Source: Druceiella hillmani
Lineage: Eukaryota; Arthropoda; Insecta; Lepidoptera; Hepialidae
Direction of reading: 5' to 3'
DNA length: 64,000 bases
Assembly (NCBI GenBank): GCA_039881145.1
Contig: JAYKKI010000088.1
Location: 2,395,501 to 2,459,500, forward strand
A model generated the notes under the pieces. That model did not search any database and was not told where the DNA came from. It saw only the letters and a program-made list of their open reading frames with translations. Below, in pieces: positions 45,650 through 57,584 of the stretch (the first letter of the stretch is position 1; each line of letters starts with the position of its first letter). Made by a program: the position numbers and the translations under genes.

Positions 45650-46440
45650 TCGATAAACAAAGGTGGTCATTATGATAGTTTATTTATAACTAGATCGTAT
45701 TTCGGGAACAACTTACTACTTTTTGATTAATAGGGCTGGTCTTTCTGATAGTTTATTTATGACTCTACCGTATTTAAGGAACAACTTACTACTCTTTGAT
45801 AAAAAGAGGCGGTTTTTATGATAGTTTATTTATAAGTCTACTTTATTTCAACAACTTACTATTCTTTTATCAATAGAGGTTGTCTTTATGATAGTTTATT
45901 TATGACTTTACCATATTTCAGGAACAACGTACCAATCTTTTATCAATAGCGGGTGGTCTTTATGATAGTTTATTTATGACTTTACCATATTTCAGGAACA
46001 ACGTACCAATCTTTTATCAATAGCGGGTGGTCTTTATGATAGTTTATTTATGACTCTACCGTATTTCAGGAACAAATTAGAACTTTTTTATAAACAGAGC
46101 TGGACTTTATGATATTTAATTTATGACTCTACCATATTTCAGGAACAACTTACCTTTTTTTATCAATGGAGGTTGTCTTTATGATTTTATAATTATTTAT
46201 AACGTTACAATTAACATAACAATTTCCCAATATTTGATTAATATAGGTGGTGTTTATGATAGTTTATATGTCACGCTACCGGATCTCAGGAGCAAATTTA
46301 CTAATTTTGATCAATAGAGGTGCTTTTTGTGATAGTTTATTTAGGACTGTACCATATTTCATGAACAACTTGTTACTATTTGATAAACAGAGATGGTCTT
46401 TATGATGTTTTATTTACGACTCTCAAATTCTTTGAAAACG
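45650..46440 (+). repeat. Tandem array, about 65-75 bp unit, about 11 copies
   Basis: Unit: 'ggtctttatgatagtttatt', 'tatgactctaccgtatttca', 'ggaacaacttac', 'tcttttatcaatagaggt'. Two adjacent units near 45950-46030 are almost identical, showing recent local exchange. Frames are not maintained. Confidence 0.95.
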
Positions 46441-46444
46441 ATAG

Positions 46445-47365
46445 CTACCATCACCTTTTAAAGTAAATAAACCAACGGGGGAAAATATCTGATCAACTCA
46501 AGAAGTGCTTACTTTACGTGCGTGCGTGTCTTACGCAAAATTACAACCAATTACAACGACTCATAAGAACCATTACAACGGATTTACCTGCGCAAGTGTG
46601 GTCTTTTTGCCAAAATATTTTGCTCAAATTAATATTCGCAGTTACTCACGTACTATAAAAGTTTGTACTGAGCTTACTGTACGTAATTGAAAAGCTGTAA
46701 ATAATAAAATCTGCCAAAGGAAACAATTGAATATGACATGGAAAAGCGAAATGCTTTCAAAATATAATATTTACACAGTTTTAAACAAATTCGGGAACTT
46801 GTGTGGGTAGCGTCCGTATTTTCACAGACTAAAAAAAACATAAAGATATCTTTGCGATTTTATTAAAAAACTTTAGTAAGTTTTAAACATTGCAAAGGAA
46901 ATTTTTATAGTTTTTATGATAATTTACGACTTTCATCAATCCGAATATACTTAGTATAAAACAGAACTCTTTATGAATACCTTGATATCTGCCAAGGTCA
47001 AAGAGAATGCGAATATTGCCCAAGGTAATCTACCTAAAAGCCAGCAAAACCGCCAGAAAGTTAAAATAAAACTGCTCTAACTTAGGGTCGAATAACTTAA
47101 AAGTTTTTTTCGCAGGGAAAAGTTAATTTAACGAGCCAAAGTCGAATTTAAATTATTTTACGAACCGAAAACAGGAGATAAGGAATATAAAAAGCTCGCC
47201 GCTTTGAGTTTTAACTTTCACAAAGCTTTTGTGCGGTGATGTGAGATGTTTTTCTTGAGATAAATGATTTGAAAATATGTTTATATGTGCGTATTTTAAC
47301 AAGTTATATAGGGACTTTTTAGTACAACGAAGGTATGGCCCTATAGCGATTTATGCATTTAAGTT
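46445..47365. other. A+T-rich DNA, nothing recognised
   Basis: No gene or element. Short frames only. Confidence 0.45.
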
Positions 47366-47380
47366 TTATAATTCAAAATT

Positions 47381-47526
47381 TTTCAATTCGGAATCTTTGC
47401 TAACAGCCCACCTGAAGATGTTGTAATACAACGGTCTCGTGGTAAAGAACTTAAAGAAAGTAGAAATAATATCACGTAGTTTCATTTAATTGTGAATAAT
47501 GAATTTCTACAAAATTAATATATTCA
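47381..47526 (+). mobile_element. Truncated hammerhead-bearing element D
   Basis: Bounded by a 13-bp direct repeat ataattcaaaatt (47368-47380 and 47527-47539). Only the right half remains: 'atctttgctaacagcccacc', the ribozyme region, 'cacgtagtttcatttaattg', and the tail ending 'attaatatattcaa'. The left arm is absent, as expected of a 5'-truncated insertion. Confidence 0.85.
47408..47442 (+). ncRNA. Hammerhead motif with core deletion (element D)
   Basis: CCAC, CUGAAGAU and helix II GUUGU-AAU-ACAAC are intact, but about 6 nt are lost after the following G, removing most of GAAA and the ACCUAGGU palindrome. GUGG remains. Predicted inactive. Confidence 0.75.
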
Positions 47527-47539
47527 ATAATTCAAAATT

Positions 47540-48715
47540 AATTAAGTAATTTCACCTGTCGCCCCATACCTTCTGCTTGTCTAACCCTTGACGGCAACAT
47601 TCGGCAAGCGTACCCAACTGAGAATAATTGCGGTAAAAATAACGAACATAATTTTATTTAAGTCGTTGAGATAAAACTAATTACTTTTTAGAGTTTTTAA
47701 TATGACTCTATTAAAGTCCATTCAACCTATAATCTTTTTGTCTTAATATGCGAGTATGAGATTTTAAATTTATGGAAGAAACAAATATATAAACAGATGT
47801 TATATTTTGTTGCCATTAATCATATTGAATTATTTTCATTTTACACATATAATGAAAATAACTATATACTTTAAATAAAAAAGGGTGCGTGTACTTATGT
47901 ACGCGCGTGAGAAGTTATACTTCTTTGGCATCATTAAAAAATAGTTTTTAATTGTATGCAAATAATAAATTACAATAACATAATAAAAGGACTGGAAAAG
48001 GATAATTAACACAGTCAATAAAGTTCAGTTTAAATTTGAAAAATTAAATAAAAACTTTATGATAAAAATTAAAATTATACATCAAATTAAAATATTAATT
48101 TTCAATATTTATTATTAAATTGAATAAATGAAAATAATAAATATTTATAAAAATAAATGAACAAATTTAATGAAAACTTTTTGATAAAAATGAAAAGTGA
48201 ATATTAAAGTAAGAAAATGATAACAATATTTAAAAAATGAATAAACTTAAATTCAATGAATTCAAATTGAATTTATTATTAAATTTATTTATTTACTTTT
48301 AAAATATTGAGTAACCAATAATAAATTTTAACATTAATAATTTAATAATATTTAGTATTAATTATGTTAAATAATAATATTTTAATTTATATAAATAAAT
48401 AATACATACGGATAGATAACCTCAATTATATCGGAGCACTTGAAAAAGTCTATAAACACAATTTTATCACTAATATTTACGAATAGTAAATATATTATTC
48501 AAAATATTGAATTTAAATCACTACTGAATATAATTTATCAGCACATATATAAATCGCACTTATATGAAACTAAAACACGTGTGTGAATGTAGACACTAGA
48601 AACATGTGGAAAATAAATACTATGAATATGAAAACAGTGAACAGAGGCGACGATGGTGCCAACTTGCGCGACTAATAGAGGTTCTATTTCTATTTTGTTG
48701 GTAGCTTTTGTTAAG
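47540..48715. other. Very A+T-rich DNA
   Basis: Long stretches of aaat/ttta with loose internal repetition (about 48020-48420). No gene or element is supported. Confidence 0.45.
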
Positions 48716-48719
48716 ATAC

Positions 48720-48825
48720 TGCAACCGCTGCAACTTCATACTGTAACTTTTGTGTGACGAAGCTTAAAATTTCACTCTCATCATTTTTTCATAACGCGCC
48801 TAAAGAAGTATAACTTCAAAAAATT
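48720..48825 (+). repeat. GCGCGCGC hairpin repeat family, 3' end only (copy 3)
   Basis: 'cttaaaatttcactctcatc', 'attttttcataacgcgccta', 'aagaagtataacttcaaaaa' match the 3' ends of the copies at 17.3 and 17.8 kb. The CpG-rich palindromic part is missing. Confidence 0.75.
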
Positions 48826-49479
48826 TTCAAATATTCTATGTCTTGCCTAACTAAAAGAAAGGATAATGCCCACTTACCTATAGACCTTTGCCTCACTTAA
48901 AATTTGGTGTACATTGACGCTTTTCACTTCATCGAATCCTTCATTTTATACAAGTCTCAGAACTAGATGCCATTTTCCATGAAAACTTGCGGTATTTTTA
49001 TATAACACAATGAAACCGGAAGCGGGCACTAGACGGTAAATTTAATTTTGTAGTTTTTAGTAACCTGTTTATACTATAAAAAATAACGATAACAATCATT
49101 GTAACGGGGATAAATATATTGCATTCAAGATGTTCACAGCTTTTACTTTTAAAGTGGTGAAAATGTAATAGTTTCATTTAGCTCAATGAATTCACGTAAT
49201 CTGATACTAATTTAGTTAATTCTGTTATACGATTTTTGCCCAGAATCGATTGCCGCATTCAAGGCGTATCTGATATAAGTGGTATAAATAAAATATTGCA
49301 CTAACAATTCAAATGAGATACACCTAGTGTTAACACATTAAATAAAAAAAAATATATTGTTGCATATAGCAAATATAATTAATTCAAATCGATTTCCATA
49401 CATAGCGCCCGGTATGAAGTTTTATGAGGAGTAAAGTTAGAAATTCAGAGCGTTAAAAAAAGTATAATCGTTTGTAAGT

Positions 49480-49870
49480 TTGGATGTAGGAGGTAATCTC
49501 CGAAACTACTGATCCGATTTAAAAAATTATTTTACCAATATTTAGAAAGGACCTTCGGGATGAACATAGGTTGTATATTATCCGGTTAAAAAATTTCACA
49601 TATTATAAAAACGCTACATTTTGTAAATTTGGATGTAGAATGTAATCTCCGAAACTACTCATCCGAATTCAAAAATTCCTTCACCAATATTTAGAAATGA
49701 TCTTCAGGATGAACATAGGTTATATATTACCCCGTTAAAAAAGATTCATATATTATAAAAAAGTTACATTTTGTAAGTTTGGATGTAGGGGGTAATCTCC
49801 GAAATTACTCATCCGATTTCAAAAATTCTTTCACCGATGTTTAGAAATGGCCTTCAGGATGGACATGGGT
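49480..49870 (+). repeat. Tandem array, about 150-bp unit, three copies
   Basis: Each unit: 'gtaagtttggatgtaggagg', 'taatctccgaaactactcat', 'ccgatttcaaaaattctttc', 'accaatatttagaaa', 'ttcaggatgaacataggtta', 'ttacattttgtaa'. The phrase resembles a common dispersed insect repeat amplified in place. Confidence 0.9.
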
Positions 49871-51345
49871 TATTTAATGCAAATATATTTAATTCAAAAG
49901 AGACACCATAAATTGCAATATGTGCGATGAAATAGGCATTTGTTTCAAATATACACCAAAAAATTGAATTTTTGTGACCGTTTGCATTTAACATTCGACA
50001 GTAAATGAAACTTTTACTCTAGTTTTTATAAACCGCAAGTTCTAAAAAACTCAAATTGATAAAAGAAACAATCTAAATTTTTAAAATGAATTTTACAACA
50101 TACATATTGCCTGTACATTGCGATAAGTGATAGACCAGAATCCTGCATTGTCTTTTGCTGACTTCCCGTTTATTAAAATTAATTAATTACTTATCGTTGA
50201 TAAGAAACTATACACGCACATAAAGATGGTAAGAGGGAAACGCAAATTTTTTTTTAGTCTTTTCCGGAATATGTTAATTTAAACTTTTATGGGGCAATAG
50301 TATAATACACTGACGTTTTCCCCTTTACGGTTTTGCCATGATGGGGTACATTTGTATAGATACCTCTTTGCGCATGGCTTAAGTAATTCGCTGATTTTGA
50401 TTATGAAATTAGCTGCCCCCACGATTTCGTTCAAGAGATTTTGCACTATGGAATTTCATTAAAAACATTTTGACAGTCTAGAGTTTTTACTACTGTATCA
50501 GAGATGGCGCTCTGTGGAATTGCTTTTGCTACTGCACAATAGATAGCGCCTTGCAGAATACAATAAAAAATATAGAAATTGTCCAAAAATATATTAGATA
50601 TAGATCAAAGAATAAAGTAATTATATGTTTCCATACAAGAATATTTCTAGATTCCACTATAAGTGAATATATATTTGATCTGCAATAGGTATTTAGGTAC
50701 CACAGCTTCTAAAGTAAACCTACACCAATATCAATATAACTTCGGAACTGTTTGAGATATCATACTAAAACAATTTTGCCAGGGTTAATATTTAGAACTT
50801 GTGTAAAATTTATGTCAATAGTTTCAGTTTTTAGGTGCAGACAAAAAGATAGAGTCTTTTAACACTAAATTTATTTTAGTAATTGATTATACAAACAGAA
50901 AAAGTATCTACAAGTGAAACTTGGAAAATTGGAAACAGATTTCCATTTTATTAGCACATATTGATCAAATTATTGTATTTAGCTTCTGTATATAATATAC
51001 CGATTATTTAATTATATGTGATGTAACAGACTCTCATGGTTTCCAAAAGTTATAATCGGGCAGAAAATAAAATGGTTACTACAAAAAAATAAGCCAGAAT
51101 TAATTCTTGTTTCTATAACGTCCCTCGTTACTTAAAGAATATGTGTTTCTCTATTGGTTACTAAACAAAAGGGTAAGAACATGTGTCTTTTGTTGATTTC
51201 TGATCGCCATAAATGCGAGTGGCGACTGATTTTCAAAGATAAGATGACACTTATAGGGCCCAGTAACAAGCTGACTACAGATTTTGTAGTCTCACAATTT
51301 TTTATAAAACTTTCTAACAGATTATTCTTTTTTTTCTTGGCACTG
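49871..51345. other. A+T-rich DNA, nothing recognised
   Basis: No gene. 'gcactatggaatttcatta' and 'agatggcgctctgtggaatt', 'agatagcgccttgcagaata' near 50440-50565 are small degenerate repeats. Confidence 0.4.
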
Positions 51346-51349
51346 CAGC

Positions 51350-51607
51350 CTAGAGCAGGGCCGTCCCAATGAGCTTTTTCCATTGGAGTCTATCACATAC
51401 TTTATGTTTCCAGCAGGTCACCTTTAATATTTTTAAGTCGTTCCCGAAATCATCAAGCCATCTGAATGCAGGTCTTCCCCGTTTCCTGATACCAAATGGA
51501 TTGTTCAGAGTTAGTAGCTTGGTCGGGTTGTTATCCTCTGATCTGAATAAGCGTCCAAGATACCTTATTCGGTTTGATTTGATGACTCTAACAATATCTG
51601 ATTGTTT
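51350..51607 (-). pseudogene. C-terminal fragment of a non-LTR retrotransposon
   Basis: On the minus strand one frame reads RVIKSNRIRYLGRLFRSEDN, then GIRKRGRPAFRWLDDFGNDL, then WKHKVCDRLQWKKLIGTALL and a stop. This is the C-terminal signature of RTE-like LINE polymerases (R-L-RW-LGH-R, G-R-RGRP--RW-D, W-----DR--W). No reverse transcriptase core is present, so it is a 5'-truncated 3' end that has kept its frame. The plus-strand frame at 51369-51620 is its shadow. Clade assignment is by memory of the motif. Confidence 0.8.
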
Positions 51608-51784
51608 ATATCGATTATAGTTACAATATATTCAGGTCATATTTCCATAATTACTAATTTTGGAAGTTACTGGAATTTCACACGTTCATCTTTTCTCTAC
51701 AATAATCACGTTTTGTTTGTTTTTGGTTATTTTGCAGATGAATATATTTATTTATTATACTTCGAAATGATAAAAAAACGCAAC

Positions 51785-51885
51785 CATCATGAAATCACTT
51801 TGTTATTCGCCTATCTGTCAACGACAATTCTTCTCCGGGACGGCTAGAGATATCAAGTTAAAATTAATGTTAAATACTTTATAGC
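51785..51885 (+). repeat. GGGTTCCGT-family repeat fragment
   Basis: 'aaatcactttgttattcgcc', 'tatctgtcaacgac', 'gacggctagagatatcaagt', 'taaaattaatgttaaatact' match the head of unit X (32150-32230, 40855-40910). Confidence 0.75.
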
Positions 51886-51889
51886 CTCT

Positions 51890-52560
51890 AACCTCTAATA
51901 GCCTCTAACACCACAACCTCGTTCAAGCATTTAACTAACATTTACTGTCTTTCAAATATCATGCATTTTGCACTGACTCATTTGTCAAAACTATTAAGGG
52001 TATTGTCCTCTTATTTATGATCGTTAAAATAAGAAAATAAAAAAATTCGAAATAACAAAGTTCTAATTATATATTTAATTATTATGTGGCAAACTATTTG
52101 GTTGTTATTTTAATTTTTTTCTGTTTATTGATAAAGTGTCTACTCACTAATCCCATAAAGTAGGTATGGTAATATAATATAACGAAATGGAACTCTAAAA
52201 TTGCGTGTTCTACTTGCACTTGACGGTCTTATTTTAAACAGGAACAGTGTTTCTAAAGTGGTAAACGATTTATAATTGAATAGATATAATGAATATTTCG
52301 AAATTGGTTATCCAAGATATTTCATATCAAATCTAAAGCACGAGAATTAGAGAAATATATACAGCCAACGATCATCTTACTTATTACTGAATGGAACTAT
52401 TAAAAACAGATTTTTGGATACTTTGCGTCTATTTAAAAAAATAGTAGTCATTTTTTCGTCATCTGTTGTTGTTAAACGATGGCTATAGTAATATTTTATT
52501 TCTTTGCAAAAATATTTGTTTTCTACAATTTTGCCAACCCTAGCTTGTTTAACGTATGCG
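51890..52560. other. A+T-rich DNA, nothing recognised
   Basis: No gene or element is supported. Confidence 0.45.
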
Positions 52561-52561
52561 C

Positions 52562-52709
52562 CAGTCTTTAAAAAGCGACAGTCTTCAAGGAAAAAAGCCT
52601 TTTGTAGACTCCACTCCGAATCTCATGAATATCGATCACTTGCAATAAGCGAGAAGACGGCAAGGCGGGCAGCTTTATGTACCTCTCTCATATTAAGGAA
52701 TGCAGAGTA
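52562..52709 (+). other. Weak candidate exon or element fragment
   Basis: A frame (part of 52504-52710) is open across a G+C-richer segment, reading KKAFCRLHSESHEYRSLAIS and SEKTARRAALCTSLILRNAE. It ends at a sequence fitting a splice donor (gcaga|gtaagtg, GT at about 52707). A possible acceptor (aaaagcgacag) precedes it at about 52568-52578. The protein is not recognised; a transposon fragment is equally likely, since the G+C-richer DNA continues to about 52810. Confidence 0.2.
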
Positions 52710-52819
52710 AGTGCAAATGCACCCCACTTGGGCAGTTTGCCAGAGCGATGCACTAACTTACTTGCACCACTACATCAAAGCGTGGGCCCATATATGCATC
52801 TAATAGAAGTGTTGTGGCT

Positions 52820-55275
52820 TTTTATGGTTGTGGCTATAAATTACATGATAATTATCGTTCGTGAACAAATCAATAAACGTAATAACTTAGGTTAGCAAGG
52901 ATAAATAAGTACGCATTATTATTCTGACACAAATTTATGGGGTGACGTCCAATGATAAATTATGTTTGGAGAAAAAACAGTCAAGTAGTAATGTTTTCAT
53001 CCCGTTTGGGCGTGGGTCTTTATTTGTGTCGTGCAATGATGCATATATACCATATATATTGGTATCTCTTTAAGTAATAAATTATCTAATCAGAAGTTAT
53101 TTTGCTTGTCTTGGATACTGTTATTACTAAAATGGTAGGGAATTATTTTCCTGAATCCTGACCTTAATCTGAAAGATTACTAGTTCCTTTATTCCCATCT
53201 GTTTCTTGATTTTAGTGTAGGTATATTATCACCGAAGGTTAAAGACTTTGAAAGGTCACGTAATCTTTTATACATATGAAAAAGAAAAAGATTTTAAAAT
53301 ATTTTTTTATTAATTTTTTCACCTATTTTAAATCCACGTTCCTTTTTTCCTTTCTTGTAATAATTATTATAATAAACATTACATACGACTTCACTCAGGA
53401 GACTACAGATTATAGTAGTTTTTAATATTTCAAGTATTTTCCTAAAAACAAAAGTAACACCATTATATATTCTAAAATTTATTTAAAAAAATTGTTGGGC
53501 TAAAAGATAGAAATAGGTGCTTCATTCACTGGATTTCCGTTCTGAACATACATTTATGAGATAATTTTAGTTCTATTCGTCAACATCACCTAAAGTTCCT
53601 GAGACTTATAATATTGCCGAACTATGATCAAATAAGGCTAAGTGCGTAACAAGTACTTCCGAATGCATTGAATAAGTTTCACATCAGCTACAACTTGTCC
53701 AAATCCATTTTAATTCGGTAAAGAATTTTAGAAAACTAATGAAACTTTATGGACCAACGGTTTGATTGCTCAGAGCTTTATTTATATAATGGCGAATAAA
53801 TCAAGGTGAGTAAGTAAGTAGCTGCGCAGGAGAGCTTTATTTTATGTATGTGTTTGTCACATTAAGAGATGTTTTGCTAAATTAAAAATACTGATTATCT
53901 TAAGGTTCAACAATCCCCGTTATCCGTTTATCTGTTGTTTATAAATTGTCACTGCTGATGACTATCAATCATAAAAAAATAAAGTTAAATATCTAATTGG
54001 TTAATTAAACCTAGATAAAATTACCTCAAAAACTTTCATAATTTTTAAATGAGTATCCAAAATGGAAATTCAGGTAACGAGGCCTTTTTTAAATTTTTTG
54101 CTTAAAAATTTCCTTAAATAAATTTTCAAATATATAACGATATTATTTTGGTTTTTAGGAAAATACTTAAAATAATAAGAACTTTTTTAGTCTGTAGTTT
54201 TCTAAAGGAAGTCGTATGTAATGCTTACCATAATTATTACTAAAAGAAAGAAAGAAAATATCTACTTAAAATAGGTGAAAAATAAAAAGTTTAAAATCTT
54301 TTTTCTCTTCCATAAATATAAAAGATTATGCGATCTTTCCCAAAGTCTCTAGCTTTCGGTGACAATAAATCTAAACTGAAAGAGGTGGAGATAAAGGGAC
54401 TAGAAATCTTTCAGACTAAGGCTGAAATTTAGAAAAATAATTTTCTACCATTTTCTTAATAGCAATATCCAAGACATGCGAAATAACTTCTGATTATATG
54501 ACCTTTTACTTAAAAAGTTTGAGGATAAATTAGAAAAAAAAATCGAAATGAATTATTATTTTTAGAAAAGTTATTTCAATAATTTTCTTCCTTTTTATTT
54601 TATTTTCGGACATTGAAATATTCCCCATTTGTATACAACATTTTTCAGGCACAAAGGGAACATTTATTTTATGTTCTGTTGGGAAAATATTGAAATATAA
54701 ATTATTGCTTTTTTGTCACCGTCTATACGTCTTTAAATAACAAAAATTGTGAATTCCCTGAAGGTATTATAGATTTTTTATATTGCTATGAGATGCTGAA
54801 TTCCGCCATGTCAGAATTTAAAATAAGATATTTATTTCTACATTAGCTTTCGACTGCAGCTCTACTCATGCGGAAATTGTGATGATGAACTTCAGTGTTA
54901 GAATGACTTCACCTCTGCCATTCATAAATTTTCACATAATTCCTTAATCTCAACACCTAGAATAATAAGATATACCCACAATCCTTCCAGAATAAATAAC
55001 TTACCATGGTGAAAACCGCATAACAATCAACCCGGTAAAATTCGAGCTGTAAAAGAATAAACAGAAAGTCAGGCATACAAACGTTGCGTTTTGTATAGAG
55101 ATAATGATTCAGACTCGAATGTTTGATTTAAAAACATGTTTTTCCACGTGACACTTTACAATTTTATGCCCATTCGCTAACTCGTGTCATCATCTGTTAC
55201 AGCCTCATAATTATTACAATTTTATATTAAATAAAATTTTAAAACATTTTAGCCGGAAACCTTTATCTTTTTAAA
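52820..55275. other. A+T-rich DNA with a loose inverted duplication
   Basis: No gene. The block at 53090-53460 (ttatttcctgaatcctgacc, atctgaaagattactagt, accgaaggttaaagacttt, ggtcacgtaatctttta) appears inverted at about 54130-54500 (aagattatgcgatctttccc, actagaaatctttcagacta, aagtctctagctttcggtga). This is an old inverted repeat with about 300-370-bp arms. Confidence 0.5.
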
Positions 55276-55287
55276 CAAATTTAATAA

Positions 55288-55394
55288 TAATAGTCCACCT
55301 GAAGATGTTGTAATACAATGAAACCTAGGTCGTGGTAAAGAACTCAAAGAAAGTAGAAATAATACTACATCACGTAGTTTCATTTAATTGTGGG
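55288..55394 (+). mobile_element. Truncated hammerhead-bearing element E
   Basis: Bounded by a 12-bp direct repeat caaatttaataa (55276-55287 and 55395-55406). It starts just before the ribozyme ('taatagtccacctgaagatg') and ends at 'cgtagtttcatttaattgtg', without the outer tail seen in C and D. Thus it matches the half-element that ends at the same inner boundary as element B's right side. Confidence 0.85.
55295..55335 (+). ncRNA. Near-intact type I hammerhead ribozyme motif (element E)
   Basis: CCAC 55295-55298 pairs with GUGG 55332-55335. CUGAAGA core with the same extra U. Helix II is GUUGU-AAU-ACAAU, where the closing pair is a G-U wobble. GAA 55320-55322, palindromic ACCUAGGU 55323-55330, C17 at 55331. 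All invariant core bases are present. Confidence 0.75.
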
Positions 55395-55489
55395 CAAATT
55401 TAATAAATTATTTTATTGTATTTCCTCATACATATAATGGGAAAGAGGTTAATTGTGTTTTTAAATTAAATTTATGTTTTTAAACCAGT

Positions 55490-55943
55490 TTCAGGGTTCC
55501 GTAGCCTAACGGAAAAAAAGGAACCCTTATAATTTCTTCCTAACGGTTTATCTGTCTGTCCGTATGTCATAGCCATTTTACTCGGATACTATTGGCACTA
55601 TATAGATGAAAGGAGGAGAAAAATTTGAGAAGTTTTGGAGGAGAATTTAGGTGTCTTCGATGAACGGTTATATAATAAAATAGAGGAATTGTTAAAAAAA
55701 TAATACTAGCGGTGGCACTACATACGTGTGGCTGAGGCATGAAAAAAAATAAAAAAGACAGATCTTAAAAATAATATAGAGGTTCCAAAACAACTATTTT
55801 TATTTAAGTCAATAGTTGATGAGATATGTATTTCTAAAATCTTAAAAGGCCTCACCCCTCTAACTTTTCAACTGACGTGTTTAAAATTCTGAAAAAATTA
55901 GAATTTAAAACAAACTTTCAAGAATTTTTTATTTGAATTATGT
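55490..55943 (+). repeat. Lepidopteran 'agggttccgtagc' repeat, copy 2
   Basis: 'cagggttccgtagcctaacgg', 'tctgtctgtccgtatgtca', 'tagccattttactcggatac', 'ctagcggtggcactacatac' and 'aggttccaaaacaactattt' match copy 1 at 20150. It continues past the SINE (56138 onward) with 'atgtagttttcgagatatgg' and ends near 56290 with 'gtccgactcgcacttgatta', the family's usual 3' tail. Confidence 0.85.
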
Positions 55944-55955
55944 AACGTTAACGTT

Positions 55956-56125
55956 GTCGTCTCCGTGGTGTATTGGGTTAAGCGCATGACTGCACAACGC
56001 GAGGACTCGGATTCGATTCCCGGCTGCTCATCGAAGTGGGACTGGAAAAAGTCGAGGCTCTGGCAACCATTTTTCCATATGAGATATTCTTCATCTTATG
56101 TGGATACGACAAAAACAACAACAAC
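55956..56125 (+). mobile_element. tRNA-derived SINE, copy 3, with perfect target-site duplication
   Basis: A 170-bp insertion flanked by aacgttaacgtt (55944-55955 and 56126-56137). The head 'cgtggtgtattgggttaagc' carries the A-box region and 'gactcggattcgattcccgg' the B-box. The rest, 'gggactggaaaaagtcgagg', differs from the tails of copies 1 and 2, and it ends in (caa)n. It sits inside the dispersed repeat 55490-56290, so it is younger than that copy. Confidence 0.88.
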
Positions 56126-56304
56126 AACGTTAACGTTATGTAGTTTTCGAGATATGGCATATTTTCGGTACCGACCGCTGCAAAAACTTTGTTTATCACA
56201 GTATCTCTGAAGAATACAAACTTATAAGTTTAATATTGTTTGGTTCTATTTAACCTTTCGTGCACAAGTCCGACTCGCACTTGATTAGTTTCTTTTTTAT
56301 TGTG

Positions 56305-57555
56305 AAGACTGATATGCAAAATATTGTAATATGTCTTAAAGTGATTAGTAACATTCTCTCCTCGATGAACGTGCCTGGAAAAAGTCTCGAGAACACCAGG
56401 TACTCTAAAATAAAATGGTCGCTAGTTTGGGAATTGAAGTAGGTAATGATGTGAAAAGATAGTTTTTTTTCTTTTAGAAAAAATGGTAAAATTTCAACAA
56501 CCATTCCTCCCTTGTATTCAAAGTAAAGTCTTATGAAATGTTTTTATGGAGAGTTGAAGAGAGAAAAAAATTATACTTGGAGTATAAATGAATCAAGGAA
56601 AAAAAAGAATAATATAATAACCTTTTACTTTTCGGTTTTTTTTTGTAACCATGTTTCCTCTTCGTAAATTAATAATTTTAATTTTTTAAATAATTCGCTG
56701 TCTTAAGTTTGTGCTTTAATTCTTGGTTTTTAAACTCCTCTTTATACGATTTTCAAGATCAAAGGAAGAAGGAATCATGGAAAAGTACTTTCTTTAAAAC
56801 CTCCGATGTTATTATTTTTAATAACCACCCATCTTCAATAATTCGTTTCTTTCATTGCTTGCACCAACAAATCTGGTATATAGTTTTCTTTAGACTAACA
56901 ATACCCAATTCAAGTAATAACATACCAAAACGTTTGCACAAATAACATCTTTTAAGTATAATATCTGCGATTTTCACGATATTAATTAAATTAATTTACA
57001 TCCATCCTTCTACAGTATATTTATTACTTGTCAAAGAGTTCTCTTATATGGTTCCCTTGCTCTTTTCTTTATATTAATTTATTTAAAATATTATTTAATC
57101 GATTTATTTAGAGTAGCTTTCAAATAAATTTGTTTCAGCTATAAGTGAGACTAGCGTGATCCGTGCGAATTCTTCGCATTATTTATTCCATTATGAAGCT
57201 CAGATGACAGATCAAACAAATATTTTACTAAAATTGACATATAGAGGCGCAAGTATCAAAAGCATTGAGCTAAAGCGCCACTTTATTTATACGTGAGTGG
57301 ATTTGAAATTAAACAAAAATTTTACCGACCGTCAATCATATTGACGTTGAGCCGTTAGATGGCAGCATTGCTGTTTTGTGTATATAATTTTAATAATTAA
57401 TTAATTTGCAAAAATAATAGCAATAATAATTTTTTTACTTGTGGATGCCGGTAGAGCAAGCAATTATCTATAAATTGATATATAATTTATGTGGATTAGT
57501 TGTGAGGTTTTTTCTAAAAAGGGAGAGTAACATCTTAACCTTAGCGTATTAATAT
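56305..57555. other. A+T-rich DNA, nothing recognised
   Basis: Only short frames. The 78-codon frame at 56709-56945 does not begin with ATG and has no domain I know. Confidence 0.45.
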
Positions 57556-57560
57556 ATATA

Positions 57561-57581
57561 TGATGATGATGATGATGATGA
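57561..57581. repeat. (GAT)n microsatellite
   Basis: Seven tandem tga/gat triplets. Confidence 0.9.
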
Positions 57582-57584
57582 ATA

